Under the pieces are notes generated by a model, which was not told where the DNA came from, searched no databases, and was given only the letters and a program-made list of their open reading frames with translations. From contig CALXXF010000003.1 of assembly GCA_944392615.1 (NCBI GenBank), positions 37,337 through 101,336 of the forward strand: 64,000 nt of DNA, read 5' to 3'. Positions 1-9,353 of the stretch are shown here, piece by piece (the stretch's first letter is position 1; the number at the start of each line of letters is the position of its first letter). Source of the stretch: an uncultured Clostridia bacterium (GTDB lineage Bacteria > Bacillota > Clostridia > Oscillospirales > CAG-272). Both the position numbers and the translations under genes were made by a program.

Positions 1-1589
1 CTCAGGAAGCCCTCTTTGTCGGCGTCGAGTATTGCGACAAGAGAAACCTCCGGTATGTCGAGTCCCTCTCTGAGAAGGTTTATTCCGACAAGGACATCGA
101 AAACGCCGAGGCGCAGGTCGCGTATTATTTCACTGCGCTCAACGGTATCTATCATATGATGGATGTACCGTACTTTTATCAGGTTCATCTCAAGATATTC
201 TGTCAGATCCTCAGCCATTTTGGTTGTGAGTGTTGTAACGAGGACACGCTCGTTTTTCTCGGCGCGGAGTCTTATCTCACCCATAAGGTCGTCTATCTGT
301 CCCTCGGTCTTTCTGACCTCCAAGGACGGGTCAACAAGCCCTGTCGGGCGAATAAGCTGTTCTGCCACGCAGACAGAATGTTCCTTTTCATATTCCGCTG
401 GAGTAGCTGATACGTATATGACCTGATTTATCTTTTTTTCAAATTCATCGAAAAAGAGCGGTCTGTTGTCGTATGCAGAGGGAAGACGGAAGCCATAATC
501 TACCAGCGATTTTTTACGCGCCCTGTCTCCACCGCTCATCCCGCGAACCTGTGGTATTGTTACATGAGATTCGTCGATGAACATTATATAATCCTTCGGA
601 AAAAAATCCAGAAGCGTATAGGGTGTTGAACCGGGTTCTCTCCCGGAAAGTACTCTTGAGTAGTTTTCAACACCGGGGCAGAAGCCTATTTCACGCAGCA
701 TTTCAAGGTCGTATTTCGTGCGTTCCTCTATGCGCTGCGCCTCGATGAGCTTGTTCTGGGAACGAAAGTATTCGGCGCGTTCTTCAAGCTCCTTTTCTAT
801 TTCAGAAAGAGCCGCCTCTCTTTTTTCCGCGGATGTCACATAGTGCGACGCAGGGAATATTGACGTATATCCGAGCGTGCGTATGAGCTCGCCTGTGACT
901 GTGTTTATTTCGGATATGCGGTCTATTTCATCCCCGAAAAACTCCACACGCACCGCCTTTGATGCGGAGGACGCCGGTATTATTTCCACAACGTCTCCTC
1001 TTACCCTAAATTTGTCTCTTTTGAAGTCAAAATCGTTTCTGTCGAAGTTAAGCGAAACGAGTCTTGCCGTCAATTCCTCCCGGCTCATTTTCATTCCTAC
1101 ACGCAGTGGAAGAACCATGCTGAGGTATTCTGAGGGATCTCCGAGTGTATATATACAGGAGACGCTGGAAACTATTATTACGTCTCTGCGTTCAAACAGA
1201 GCCGATGTCGCACTGTGGCGAAGGCGGTCTATTTCGTCGTTTATGGCAGAATCCTTTTCGATGTATATGTCCTTGCCGGGTATATATGCTTCAGGCTGGT
1301 AATAGTCGTAATACGACACAAAATATTCAACGGCGTTGTCGGGAAAAAATTCCCTGAACTCTGAGCACAGCTGTGCCGCAAGCGTCTTGTTATGGGCAAG
1401 AATAAGGGCAGGGCGATTTACTTCAGCTATTATATTTGCCATGGTAAATGTCTTGCCGGAACCGGTGACACCGAGGAGTGTCTGTCCTTTAAGACCGCTC
1501 TTTATGCCTTCAGACAACACTTCGATTGCCTGTGGCTGGTCTCCTGTTGGCTTATATGGCGCTTTGAGTATGAACTTGTCCGTAAGCAT
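1..1589 (-). CDS. uvrB: Excinuclease ABC subunit B, 3' end beyond window
   Basis: UvrB is the damage-verifying helicase-like subunit of the UvrABC nucleotide excision repair complex. Translation of the minus strand from the ATG at 1589 gives [20 protein letters not shown], then the Walker A motif GVTGSGKT (about residues 39-46) and the tyrosine-rich beta-hairpin [15 protein letters not shown] (about 93-107) that is diagnostic of UvrB. About 529 residues are visible and the frame is still open at the left edge; the family is about 660 residues, so the last helicase part and the UvrC-binding tail are missing. The start is set by CGGAGGTGAT directly upstream. It is separated from yunB by a hairpin and its own promoter. 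The family call is firm. Confidence 0.96.
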   Translation of the reverse strand, partial: MLTDKFILKAPYKPTGDQPQAIEVLSEGIKSGLKGQTLLGVTGSGKTFTMANIIAEVNRPALILAHNKTLAAQLCSEFREFFPDNAVEYFVSYYDYYQPEAYIPGKDIYIEKDSAINDEIDRLRHSATSALFERRDVIIVSSVSCIYTLGDPSEYLSMVLPLRVGMKMSREELTARLVSLNFDRNDFDFKRDKFRVRGDVVEIIPASSASKAVRVEFFGDEIDRISEINTVTGELIRTLGYTSIFPASHYVTSAEKREAALSEIEKELEERAEYFRSQNKLIEAQRIEERTKYDLEMLREIGFCPGVENYSRVLSGREPGSTPYTLLDFFPKDYIMFIDESHVTIPQVRGMSGGDRARKKSLVDYGFRLPSAYDNRPLFFDEFEKKINQVIYVSATPAEYEKEHSVCVAEQLIRPTGLVDPSLEVRKTEGQIDDLMGEIRLRAEKNERVLVTTLTTKMAEDLTEYLEMNLIKVRYIHHMIDTVERSEIIRDLRLGVFDVLVGINLLREGLDIPEVSLVAILDADKEGFL

Positions 1590-1780
1590 ATCACCTCCGT
1601 TATCATGTAAACCTTACCGGTATACGCGCATACATCCTGTCATTGTGCATAGGTGCGGATATATGCCTTGCGCTGTACATACCGTGCGATGTAAGAAGCA
1701 TTAGTATTTTTTTACCGCATTCCGAAAGGAAGACAGGCGATTTTTGTTCAGATGTCAGCCGCTCCTGATATTATAGCACA

Positions 1781-1786
1781 AATGTT
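1781..1786 (-). promoter_or_regulatory. Putative extended -10 promoter for uvrB
   Basis: On the minus strand, TGCTATAAT lies between the yunB 3' hairpin and uvrB, giving an extended -10 element (TG-N-TATAAT). No good -35 hexamer stands 17 bases upstream. It would give a leader of roughly 180 bases before the uvrB start. Inference from consensus only. Confidence 0.4.
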
Positions 1787-1802
1787 CGCCGAATAAAAGA
1801 CG

Positions 1803-1853
1803 CACGGACAATATTTTTGCAACTTTCTTCAGCAAGCAAAAATATTATCCGTG
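1803..1853 (-). terminator. Long hairpin downstream of yunB
   Basis: Two 18-base arms (1803-1820 and 1836-1853) pair with one mismatch around a 15-base loop, just past the yunB stop codon. There is no clear T-run after it on either strand, so it may be an mRNA-stabilising hairpin or a weak terminator rather than a classical intrinsic terminator. Confidence 0.4.
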
Positions 1854-1866
1854 TCATAAACTAATT

Positions 1867-2538
1867 CTATTCTTCTGCGGCTTCAGAGGCGTCGAAAAAA
1901 GCATCGGGCACTGCGCCTACGTTCAGCGATTGCGCAAGTATCTGTGTGCTGTTCACCTTTATGTCGTTTCTCTGTCCCCGGCAGTATACAAATATCTGTA
2001 TCTCTATGTCAACTGATATTGTGTGCAGAGTCTGATTTATTCCTGCAGAAATCACGCCTGACGTTGTTTCTGCCTTTACGGATGAATACATTACCGTGTT
2101 CACGCTTATATCAAATCCACGCCCGGACAGATAACGCGGGGATATCACATCTCCCAGAGGTACGTCGATCTTCATGGCGTTGTTTCGCGATAAAGACGCA
2201 TTTATTTCCTTTACGATTTCAGCTTTTACCTTTGCAAGATTGACGCTGTTGACAAATACGGAATTGACCGTCCCGTCTTTGTCTCTGTTTATAAGTGTGA
2301 AACTTGAGTAGTCGTAGTTTCCTCCGCTTATCACGTTGCTCACTGATTCGGCAATTATTGTCTCTATTTTTCCCTGTGCAACTGTTTTGGCATTTTCAAG
2401 AGCTATAGGAGCTGCGAGGTCATATAATCTTACAGCACAGCATATAAAAATGACACACAGTACCAGCACAAGAATTACAGCGGCTTTTCTGTAAGTCTTT
2501 TTTCTGAAACGACGTGAAAAAGCTCGTCGCAGATTCAT
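1867..2538 (-). CDS. yunB: Sporulation protein YunB-like
   Basis: A 223-residue protein with a basic N-terminus (RRAFSRRFRKKTYRK) and one membrane segment (about residues 20-40), the rest predicted outside. The body carries features I recognise from the YunB family: a central IDVPLGDVISPRYLSGRG block, SAGINQTLHTISVDIEIQI, and the ending GAVPDAFF. YunB is a mother-cell (sigma-E regulon) protein in Bacillus needed for normal spores; its biochemical role is unknown. The start ATG is followed by NLRRAF with a GGGAGAGG-type site upstream on the minus strand. It is transcribed alone, towards uvrB, and fits the other sporulation genes in this window. Family confidence is good; function is only as known for the family. 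Confidence 0.8.
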   Translation of the reverse strand: MNLRRAFSRRFRKKTYRKAAVILVLVLCVIFICCAVRLYDLAAPIALENAKTVAQGKIETIIAESVSNVISGGNYDYSSFTLINRDKDGTVNSVFVNSVNLAKVKAEIVKEINASLSRNNAMKIDVPLGDVISPRYLSGRGFDISVNTVMYSSVKAETTSGVISAGINQTLHTISVDIEIQIFVYCRGQRNDIKVNSTQILAQSLNVGAVPDAFFDASEAAEE

Positions 2539-2645
2539 TCAGAACCTCTCCCTTCATACTGTACTTATATGGATATGAGAAAGGCCAGGTATTTATGAGA
2601 AAAGGCTACTGAGTAAAAATTTACAAAAGCGTCACCAAAGCGTCA

Positions 2646-2674
2646 TTGAATAAAGCTCATGTATATGATAAAAT
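2646..2674 (+). promoter_or_regulatory. Sigma-A type promoter for the glycosyltransferase
   Basis: TTGAAT (2646-2651), a 17-base spacer and TAAAAT (2669-2674). It stands about 200 bases before the GTG start at 2873, so the mRNA would have a sizeable leader. The rest of the gap 2539-2872 holds nothing else I can support. Confidence 0.55.
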
Positions 2675-2872
2675 CCACTTCAGTTGTCCTGGCTGCGGGC
2701 AGGGGATTCGGGCAGGGGATTCATTATATGGATTTACGCTGTCTTATGCACAGTACTCTTTGCAGAAGCGTCCGGGGTGCGGGCAAGGACATTTAAGGAC
2801 TTTTCATGCCGGAAAAAGGCACATTTAAAAACTATTTTCATTTCGGCAGTTGCCGGGAAAGAGCGCAAAGAC

Positions 2873-3631
2873 GTGAAAATATCGGTTGTCATACCAATGT
2901 ATAATGAGCACAGTATAGTTTGTGATACAATAAAGAGTCTTGACGCACAGCTCAGGTCAGATTTTGGCGCCGGAGAGTATGAAATGATATTTGTTGATGA
3001 CGGAAGCACGGACGGGTGCAGGGATTCAGCCCTCTTGCTTGCCTCAGAATATCCTGCACTGCGTGTGCTCGGATATTCTCCCAACAGGGGCAAGGGCTAT
3101 GCCGTGCGCTGCGGAATGCTTTCCGGCAGAGGGGACTTCATACTTTTTACAGATTGCGACCTCGCTTACGGTACGGCTGTCATAAAAGAATTTTATGACA
3201 GATTTTCAAACGGCGCCGGCGATGTGATAATCGGTTCAAGAGCCATACATGATTCAGGTTACGAAGGGTACACCTTTAAAAGAAAGGTAATGTCAAAGGC
3301 GTATATGAAGTATCTGAGTGTTGTCGCGGGCTTTGATCATACCGATTCTCAGTGCGGAATAAAGGGATTTTCAAAGGACGCCGCTTTTGGTATTTTTTCA
3401 GTTTGTACCTGTGAAAGGTGGGCTTTTGATCTTGAAGCGCTCCTTTTTGCAAAGGATTTCGGCTTTAATGTGAGCGAGGTCCCTGTCAGAATTATTAATC
3501 ACAGGGACTCTAAGATAAATCCGGTAAAGGACGCCATAAGAATGACCAAAGAAGTCAGGCGCATAAAGAAGGAACGCAAAAACAGGCTGAAAAACGAAAG
3601 AAATAAAAAAGGTAGCAGGGTAAATAGATAA
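2873..3631 (+). CDS. Family 2 glycosyltransferase, dolichyl-phosphate-glucose/mannose synthase type
   Basis: A 252-residue GT-A fold glycosyltransferase that would move a sugar from a nucleotide-sugar, in this subgroup usually to a polyprenyl phosphate. Visible motifs are the N-terminal strand KISVVIPMYNE, the nucleotide-binding FVDDGSTDG, the metal-binding DCD in ILFTDCDLAYG, and the acceptor-side block SQCGIKGF followed by ERWAFDLEALLFA. There are no C-terminal membrane helices; the tail is strongly basic (RRIKKERKNRLKNERN). The frame is open from 2684, but the extra 63 residues are not family-like, so I place the start at the GTG at 2873, directly before KISVVIP. The ribosome binding site there is weak. 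It could also be a general cell-surface glycosyltransferase; the substrate is unknown. Confidence 0.85.
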   Translation: MKISVVIPMYNEHSIVCDTIKSLDAQLRSDFGAGEYEMIFVDDGSTDGCRDSALLLASEYPALRVLGYSPNRGKGYAVRCGMLSGRGDFILFTDCDLAYGTAVIKEFYDRFSNGAGDVIIGSRAIHDSGYEGYTFKRKVMSKAYMKYLSVVAGFDHTDSQCGIKGFSKDAAFGIFSVCTCERWAFDLEALLFAKDFGFNVSEVPVRIINHRDSKINPVKDAIRMTKEVRRIKKERKNRLKNERNKKGSRVNR

Positions 3632-3634
3632 GCA

Positions 3635-3680
3635 CATAAAAACAAAAACGAACGACTTGTCGTTCGTTTTTGTTTTTATG
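3635..3680. terminator. Bidirectional terminator between convergent genes
   Basis: A near-perfect palindrome with 22-base arms (3635-3656 and 3659-3680) whose outer part is A/T-rich, so each strand carries T-runs in its 3' arm. It lies between the glycosyltransferase stop (3631) and the convergent ATPase stop (3789) and can serve both. Confidence 0.8.
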
Positions 3681-3788
3681 CATATACGTTATCCTATCAT
3701 CCGAGTCTCTTTGCAGCCCGGCAGTTTTTTCCTTAAGCTTAAGCTCATCCTTAAGCTCATAGAACAGAAAGAATTTGCTTTTAATGGG

Positions 3789-6461
3789 TTATTGAGCCGT
3801 AGATTCGGCATGACGCCTTTTTTCGACCAGCCTTTTTATCAGCTTTTGTATTTCCACAACGACGACCACTGCGACTGCAAGGGCCAAAGCTGTGACGTAT
3901 TCGCGAACTGAGACAGGCGTGAAGCCAAAGGCATCTGCAATGGGCGGTATCTCAACTACCGCAGTGGTAAGAATCAGCGAGAGCGCGAAAGCGCCCCAAA
4001 GGAAAATATTCTGTGAGCCCATAGTGAAAATGGATTTTGTCCTTGAGCGCATGTTAAGAGAATGGAACACCTCAGTCATAGAGAGGGCAATGAACGCCAT
4101 GGTCATACCGTGACCGCTTTCCTGTTCCCAGACCGCAAAGTTTCCGAACTGATAATAGTATCCGATGAAGAAAGCCACGACCGTTATTGCAGCTATCACA
4201 AATCCCTGGAATATCACATCTGCAAGAAGACCTTGCGCAAAAATTCCGTCCTTTGAATTTCTCGGCTCACGTTCCATTATGCCCGGCTCAGCCTTCTCGA
4301 CTCCGAGCGCAAGTGCCGGGAAACAGTCAGTGATGAGGTTTATCCAGAGCAGGTGCACAGGTTTGAGTATTGTAAAACCTATCAGAGTCGCCGTGAATAT
4401 TGCCAGAACTTCTGAAAGATTCGAAGAAAGAAGAAACTGTACTGACTTCCTTATGTTGTCGTAGATCCTTCGTCCTTCTTCAACGGCGGATATTATCGTT
4501 GCAAAGTTGTCGTCTGTAAGGACCATGTCGGCGACATTTTTAGTAACATCTGTTCCTGTTATCCCCATGCCGACGCCTATATCGGCGTTCTTTATTGAAG
4601 GCGCATCGTTTACGCCGTCGCCCGTCATTGCCGTTATTTTGCCGCGCGACTGCCATGCCTTGACTATGCGGACCTTGTGCTCCGGCTGAACTCTTGCATA
4701 AACCGAATAATCTGTTATGTGCTCTGCAAGCTCATCGTCGCTCATTGAATCGAGCGCAGCGCCTGTTATTGCCTGCGATTTATCTGATATTATACCCAGC
4801 TCGGTTGCTATTGCAACAGCCGTATCTATATGGTCGCCGGTTATCATAACAGGTCTTATCCCGGCGCCGCGGCACTTTTCGATTGCCGCTTTTACTTCCG
4901 GGCGCACGGGGTCTATCATGCCCGTTAGACCAATATAACAGAGCTCCTTTTCAAGATACTCAGGGTCGCTGCTTTCCGGAGCGCCTTCCCAGTCCCTGTA
5001 AGCGGCGCAAAGGACGCGCAGCGCTTTATCCGCCATCGCCTTATTCTGTCCGAGTATCTCCTTGCGCATATCGTCGGTAATCGGCACTTTTTTGCCGTCG
5101 GCAAGGATATGAGTGCAGCGCTTGAGAACCTCGTCGGGTGCCCCTTTTGTATACTGAACTGTGCCGTCAGGTCCGTTGTGAACCGTTGACATCATTTTGC
5201 GCATGGAATCAAACGGCGCTTCCGCTATTCTTGGATATTCTTTTTTGAGGGAGTTTTTCGGAAGCGAGAGCGAGAGCGCGTAGTTAACGAGCGCACATTC
5301 GGTAGGCTCTCCTATGACATTTCCGTCGTCGTCCTGCTCGGCATCGGAACAAAGAGCCATAGCGCGGGCAAGCAGCTTTTCGTCGCTTCCGCGGTGCTCT
5401 ACAACGGTCATCTTGTTCTGTGTGAGCGTACCTGTTTTGTCAGAGCATATTATTTGTGCGCAGCCGAGCGTTTCCACAGCAGTAAGCTTTCTTATGACAG
5501 CGTTGCGCTTCGACATGTTTGTGACGCCTATTGACAGAACGATAGTGACAACGGTGGCAAGACCCTCAGGTATAGCCGCCACGGCAAGAGAAACAGCGAC
5601 CATGAAGCTGTCAAGTATACCGTGCAGACCGAAGTCTCCGTTTTTTATAAATCCTACGGCAAAAATTATCACACATATTCCTATTACCAGAAAACTCAGT
5701 GTTTTGCTGAGCTGAGCAAGCTTCTTCTGAAGAGGTGTCTGACCGTCTCTTGCCTGTGTGAGGGCATGTGCGATCTTTCCCATCTCGGTGTTCATTCCGG
5801 TGCCGGTGACGACGGCGCTTCCTCTGCCGTAAACAACAGTGCTGCCCATGTATACCATGTTTTTGCGGTCTCCAAGAGGAACGTCCTTCCCGTCATCAGC
5901 AGAAAGAACTGCGTTTGTTTTGGTTACAGGCACGGATTCACCCGTAAGCGCCGCTTCTTCTATTTTCATGGAGGCGCATTCAATAACACGTGCGTCGGCA
6001 GGAACGGCATCTCCCGCTTCAAGGACCACGACGTCTCCGGGAACTATACGCTCGCTCGGAATAACTGTGATTTTTCCGTCCCGCATGACCTTTGAGGTGG
6101 CAGCGGCTATCTTCTGGAGCGCCTCTATAGCTTTTTCTGCCTTGCTTTCCTGCGCAACTCCGAGGACAGCGTTCAAAATGACCACTGCCATTATTATGAT
6201 AACCTCGGTGAAAGAGCCGTCTTCTTCAACAAAAGCAAGTATTGCCGAGACGACAGCAGCCGCTATGAGTACGATTATCATAGGGTCGGCGAGCTGCTTC
6301 AGAAACCGTACTGCTATACTTGTTTTCTTTCCTTCTGCGAGCTTATTGCTGCCGTGCTTGGCAAGACGTTCATCGGCATCGGCAGACGACAGTCCGTTTT
6401 CAGAGCTGTTGTACTCCGAATATACGCCGTCGATCCCGGTCAGATATTCTTTCATTGCCAA
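3789..6461 (-). CDS. P-type cation-transporting ATPase (P2A type), likely Mn2+/Ca2+ efflux
   Basis: An 890-residue P2A-type ATPase that pumps a divalent cation out of the cytoplasm using ATP. Motifs in order: actuator AALTGESVPV, M4 ion-site AAIPEGLATVV, phosphorylation site DKTGTLTQNK, MITGDH, hinge TGDGVNDAPS, and the M6 ion-site NLITDCFPALALG; length and ten-helix layout fit SERCA/PMR1-like pumps. Sequence alone would suggest Ca2+, but the gene sits behind a yybP-ykoY riboswitch, a Mn2+ sensor, and riboswitch-linked P-type ATPases of this class are known Mn2+ exporters (YoaB of Lactococcus). Mn2+ or mixed Mn2+/Ca2+ transport is therefore my inference. The start is either TTG at 6461 (6 bases after AAAGGA) or ATG at 6455; the spacing favours TTG. 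Confidence 0.93.
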   Translation of the reverse strand: MAMKEYLTGIDGVYSEYNSSENGLSSADADERLAKHGSNKLAEGKKTSIAVRFLKQLADPMIIVLIAAAVVSAILAFVEEDGSFTEVIIIMAVVILNAVLGVAQESKAEKAIEALQKIAAATSKVMRDGKITVIPSERIVPGDVVVLEAGDAVPADARVIECASMKIEEAALTGESVPVTKTNAVLSADDGKDVPLGDRKNMVYMGSTVVYGRGSAVVTGTGMNTEMGKIAHALTQARDGQTPLQKKLAQLSKTLSFLVIGICVIIFAVGFIKNGDFGLHGILDSFMVAVSLAVAAIPEGLATVVTIVLSIGVTNMSKRNAVIRKLTAVETLGCAQIICSDKTGTLTQNKMTVVEHRGSDEKLLARAMALCSDAEQDDDGNVIGEPTECALVNYALSLSLPKNSLKKEYPRIAEAPFDSMRKMMSTVHNGPDGTVQYTKGAPDEVLKRCTHILADGKKVPITDDMRKEILGQNKAMADKALRVLCAAYRDWEGAPESSDPEYLEKELCYIGLTGMIDPVRPEVKAAIEKCRGAGIRPVMITGDHIDTAVAIATELGIISDKSQAITGAALDSMSDDELAEHITDYSVYARVQPEHKVRIVKAWQSRGKITAMTGDGVNDAPSIKNADIGVGMGITGTDVTKNVADMVLTDDNFATIISAVEEGRRIYDNIRKSVQFLLSSNLSEVLAIFTATLIGFTILKPVHLLWINLITDCFPALALGVEKAEPGIMEREPRNSKDGIFAQGLLADVIFQGFVIAAITVVAFFIGYYYQFGNFAVWEQESGHGMTMAFIALSMTEVFHSLNMRSRTKSIFTMGSQNIFLWGAFALSLILTTAVVEIPPIADAFGFTPVSVREYVTALALAVAVVVVVEIQKLIKRLVEKRRHAESTAQ

Positions 6462-6524
6462 TATTCATCCTTTCATGTTGTGTAGCGACGCATTGCAAAG
6501 GGCGAAAAATCCGCAAGTACCTAT

Positions 6525-6560
6525 AAAAAAGACTCACATACTGAAAAGCGTATGTGAGTC
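6525..6560 (-). terminator. Intrinsic terminator of the manganese riboswitch
   Basis: On the minus strand GACTCACATAC (6560-6550) pairs with GTATGTGAGTC (6541-6531) around an 8-base loop and is followed by six T (6530-6525). The first bases of the stem (GAGAC) are also the 3' side of the aptamer closing helix, so terminator and ligand-bound aptamer are mutually exclusive: metal binding should allow read-through into the ATPase gene. Confidence 0.88.
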
Positions 6561-6662
6561 TCATTCATTAAGGATAAACCAAACGCCGTGCTTTTGAAAA
6601 TTCCGGCGTTATGCTGTTGATTTATCCCGCATATTCTGCGGAATTACTCCCTCATCTTTGTA
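6556..6662 (-). promoter_or_regulatory. yybP-ykoY (manganese) riboswitch aptamer
   Basis: On the minus strand the leader reads AAAGATGAGGGAGTAATTCC, then a small hairpin, ATCAACAGCATAACGCCGG, a hairpin pairing ACGCCG with CGGCGTT, GGTTTATCC, and AATGAATGAGAC at the end. The GGGAGTA opening block, the ATCAACA segment, the internal paired arm and the closing ATGAGAC are the hallmarks I know for the yybP-ykoY class, whose ligand is Mn2+. It is followed at once by an intrinsic terminator and then the P-type ATPase, the usual gene partner. The class call is by eye, not by a covariance model. Confidence 0.8.
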
Positions 6663-6698
6663 GGCGACGCGGCGCTGAAATCGGTAGTATCTGAGATT

Positions 6699-6727
6699 AT
6701 TTTAACTCAAACATCATGTATAGTCAA
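6699..6727 (-). promoter_or_regulatory. Sigma-A promoter for the riboswitch and ATPase
   Basis: On the minus strand TTGACT (6727-6722), 17-base spacer, TAAAAT (6704-6699). Transcription would begin near 6692 and run straight into the riboswitch. Confidence 0.7.
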
Positions 6728-6878
6728 CGCATTTGGAACAAATTTACAATTTTTTAATATTTATCCCCGTACCGATTATTTCCCCCGGAATGCAAATTTA
6801 TTCGCTGCGCGCTGCAGTTATGCGACCCGGCGGCACATACGCCGACAGCTGACGTCAGATTCCGTGTCAGGAAAGGCT

Positions 6879-8240
6879 TCAGAAGAAAAGCTCGGCGGTG
6901 TCGGCAATAGATTCTGCAACAGTTGGATGCGGATGTATAACTCCGGCAATATCTGAAAAATGCATTTTGCGGGATATGGCAACGGCAAGCTCGGATATCA
7001 TGTCAGACGCCCGCGGGCACACGAGCTGAGCTCCTTTTATTATGCCGTTTGAATCTGTTATGAGTTTGACAAATCCACGTTCGTCTGTCTCTATGCTCGC
7101 TTTTCCGTTGGCACTTATGGGATATTTTTTTACGTTTACAGCTATTTCTTTTTCCGCCGCTTCATCTTTGGACATTCCGACGCATGCTATTTCAGGGTCG
7201 GTATATATGCAGCATGGAACGACGCTTTCATCTATGACAGGAGGTATACCCGCTATTATGCAGGCTGTGTTTTTTCCGCATGCCGCCGCATAGTGAGCGA
7301 GCTGTACAGCGCCGTGAACAGCGTCTCCTACGGCATATATTCCGCTTCGGCTTGTGCGGTGGCTGGCATCGGTAACTATGGCGGAGCCGACGGTTTCAAT
7401 AAACCCTGGCTCAAAAATGCCGTCGGTGTTGGCGCGTCTTCCTGCAGCAGATATGAGAAGGTCGCATTCTACAGAATGCATGGAATCTCCTGATACATAA
7501 TCACAGATGATCCTTCCGTTCTCTTTTCTGCACCTGGTGAGCGCCGCTCCGGTTATCACGTCGATGCCGCGCTTCCTGAAGGAAGCGGAAAGCGTCTGAG
7601 ATATCTCACGGTCCTGAGTAGAGAGTATGCGGTTCTGAAATTCCAATATTGTGACTTTTTTGCAAAGCGAGGAATAAATCTCAGCCATTTCGCATCCTAT
7701 CACGCCTCCTCCGACTATGACAACGTCGTTGAAATCGGCCGGGACGTCGGCTTTACCGGTGAGAATATCGTCGCTTGTGAAGGCGCAGTCTTCAATGCCT
7801 TCTGCACGAGGAATACTCACCTTCGAGCCTGATGCGATAAGAATATAAGAGCATTCTAAAGTATCGGTATCGTTGATTACCACGAGCCCCTCGGATTTTA
7901 TCCTGGCGTTGCCCTTTATGCAGTGGATACCCGCTCTTTTCAGAAGAGCTTCCAGATTTGTTCTTATATTGAATACTACGGAGTCAGCCCTTTCATGCAT
8001 TTTAACTGCGTCATATGACAGCCCTTGAGTAATTATCCCAAGATTGTATGCATTTTTCATATTTTTGTAAAGCTGGGCGGTATGAAGCAGAGCCTTTGTC
8101 GGTATGCATCCGCGATTCAGGCACGTGCCTCCTGTCTGCTCTTTTTCTATGAGAGCTACGGACAGACCGAGAGAGACCGCCTTCAGTGCTGCTGTATATC
8201 CTCCCGGACCTGCTCCTATAACGGCAAGATCATATTTCAT
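6879..8240 (-). CDS. lpdA: Dihydrolipoyl dehydrogenase (glycine cleavage L protein)
   Basis: A 453-residue FAD- and NAD-dependent disulphide oxidoreductase that re-oxidises the dihydrolipoyl arm of GcvH. Visible are the N-terminal FAD-binding IGAGPGGYTAALKA, the redox-active disulphide GGTCLNRGCIPTK (Cys40 and Cys45), the NAD-binding VIVGGGVIGCEMAEIY, the second FAD motif GIYAVGDAVHG, and the C-terminal catalytic IHPHPTVAES. Length is normal. I use the second ATG (8240), 8 bases after AGGAG, rather than 8246. It is the last gene of the gcv operon, about 100 bases after lplA, so its most likely partner is the glycine cleavage H protein; service to a 2-oxoacid dehydrogenase elsewhere cannot be excluded. 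Confidence 0.95.
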   Translation of the reverse strand: MKYDLAVIGAGPGGYTAALKAVSLGLSVALIEKEQTGGTCLNRGCIPTKALLHTAQLYKNMKNAYNLGIITQGLSYDAVKMHERADSVVFNIRTNLEALLKRAGIHCIKGNARIKSEGLVVINDTDTLECSYILIASGSKVSIPRAEGIEDCAFTSDDILTGKADVPADFNDVVIVGGGVIGCEMAEIYSSLCKKVTILEFQNRILSTQDREISQTLSASFRKRGIDVITGAALTRCRKENGRIICDYVSGDSMHSVECDLLISAAGRRANTDGIFEPGFIETVGSAIVTDASHRTSRSGIYAVGDAVHGAVQLAHYAAACGKNTACIIAGIPPVIDESVVPCCIYTDPEIACVGMSKDEAAEKEIAVNVKKYPISANGKASIETDERGFVKLITDSNGIIKGAQLVCPRASDMISELAVAISRKMHFSDIAGVIHPHPTVAESIADTAELFF

Positions 8241-8348
8241 CGTCATGACTCCTGTTCTTTATTTGCTTTGCTCCAGACATGATTTGAAGAGTGTGTGCTT
8301 TATGGGGTGTGCGCTCTGTCACAGACGTATTCTGTAGGGAAATATTTT

Positions 8349-9353
8349 TCACGTCTGTCTTGAGAAAAAATCGTCGTGCGCCATGGCAACCAGGTCGTCT
8401 GCCTTTCCTGCGTCTTTTACAGATGAGCGTATGGCTTTTTCAAGCTCCTCCTCTGTGAATTTTCTGCCCAGAAGTGCAGACTCCACCCAGATGTAATCGT
8501 CTGTACAGAGGGAATCGGTGTAGACGCGGGCACCGGTCACCACGTTTCCGCTTACGTTTATGCAGAATTCAACATTTCCGTAGCTGAATTTTCTTTCGGA
8601 TACACAGCTGAATCTGATGCGCCGGCTGTATATCCAGCTTTCTGAGGCTATGTAGTCGGCAAGGGCGTTTATCTCAACATTTGCCTCCCGCGGTACAGAA
8701 TATTTCCTTGCTTTCCCGTACTCAGATGAAAACGCTTCGGAAAGAAGCGTTTTCATCCTATCGGCAGAAATAACGGTTCCGCACAGGTCGCTTATATTTG
8801 CAACCGGTGAAACCACCGACTCTACTGCGCGCGAGGCAAATTTTGGCGACTTGGCAAGATATACCGATAATTTCTTCAAATCCACATCCAGCATCAGAGT
8901 TCCGTGATGACACGACGCGCCGCAAACCGTGTAATAGGCGTTTCCTGACAGCTTCTGCCCGTTCTGGTATATGTCGTTTCTGCCGCCGGCAACAGCGTCA
9001 ATACCGAGTTTCCTCAAGGCTGAGACGACCACATCGGTCTGTCTTTTTACCGAATACACCGGTACTGTCGCGATGAAAGAAAAATTGAGATTGCCCATGT
9101 CGTGATAAACGGCGCCGCCTCCGGAAAAGCGCCGGCAAATGTGTACGCCGTTTTTCTTCATGAGTTCTGTATCTACTTCCTTGTAGATATTCTGATTTTT
9201 TCCTATTACAACTGTATCGGCATTTTGCCAGAGATAGAGTATTATTTCATTGTCCTTTACATTTGATGTAAGATATCTTTCGACGGCAATATTCTTATAA
9301 GGGTCAGATGTCAAAGACTCGTACACATATGTATTAAGTTCTTTTGCACTCAT
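8349..9353 (-). CDS. lplA: Lipoate-protein ligase A
   Basis: A 334-residue ligase that activates lipoate with ATP and attaches it to lysine in lipoyl domains, here presumably Lys63 of GcvH. Signatures are WQNADTVVIGKNQN, the lipoate-binding RRFSGGGAVYHD with its glycine run, and NGQKLSGNAYY holding the catalytic lysine, then the accessory C-terminal domain (about residues 245-334). Its ATG (9353) overlaps the gcvPB stop in an ATGA, showing translational coupling. The placement means the operon carries its own lipoylation step by salvage; no lipA/lipB is seen in the window. Confidence 0.94.
   Translation of the reverse strand: MSAKELNTYVYESLTSDPYKNIAVERYLTSNVKDNEIILYLWQNADTVVIGKNQNIYKEVDTELMKKNGVHICRRFSGGGAVYHDMGNLNFSFIATVPVYSVKRQTDVVVSALRKLGIDAVAGGRNDIYQNGQKLSGNAYYTVCGASCHHGTLMLDVDLKKLSVYLAKSPKFASRAVESVVSPVANISDLCGTVISADRMKTLLSEAFSSEYGKARKYSVPREANVEINALADYIASESWIYSRRIRFSCVSERKFSYGNVEFCINVSGNVVTGARVYTDSLCTDDYIWVESALLGRKFTEEELEKAIRSSVKDAGKADDLVAMAHDDFFSRQT

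Noticed and set aside
2684..2872. N-terminal extension of the glycosyltransferase
   Set aside because: It begins just after the -10 element and its 63 residues do not resemble the family; the GTG at 2873 fits the domain start.
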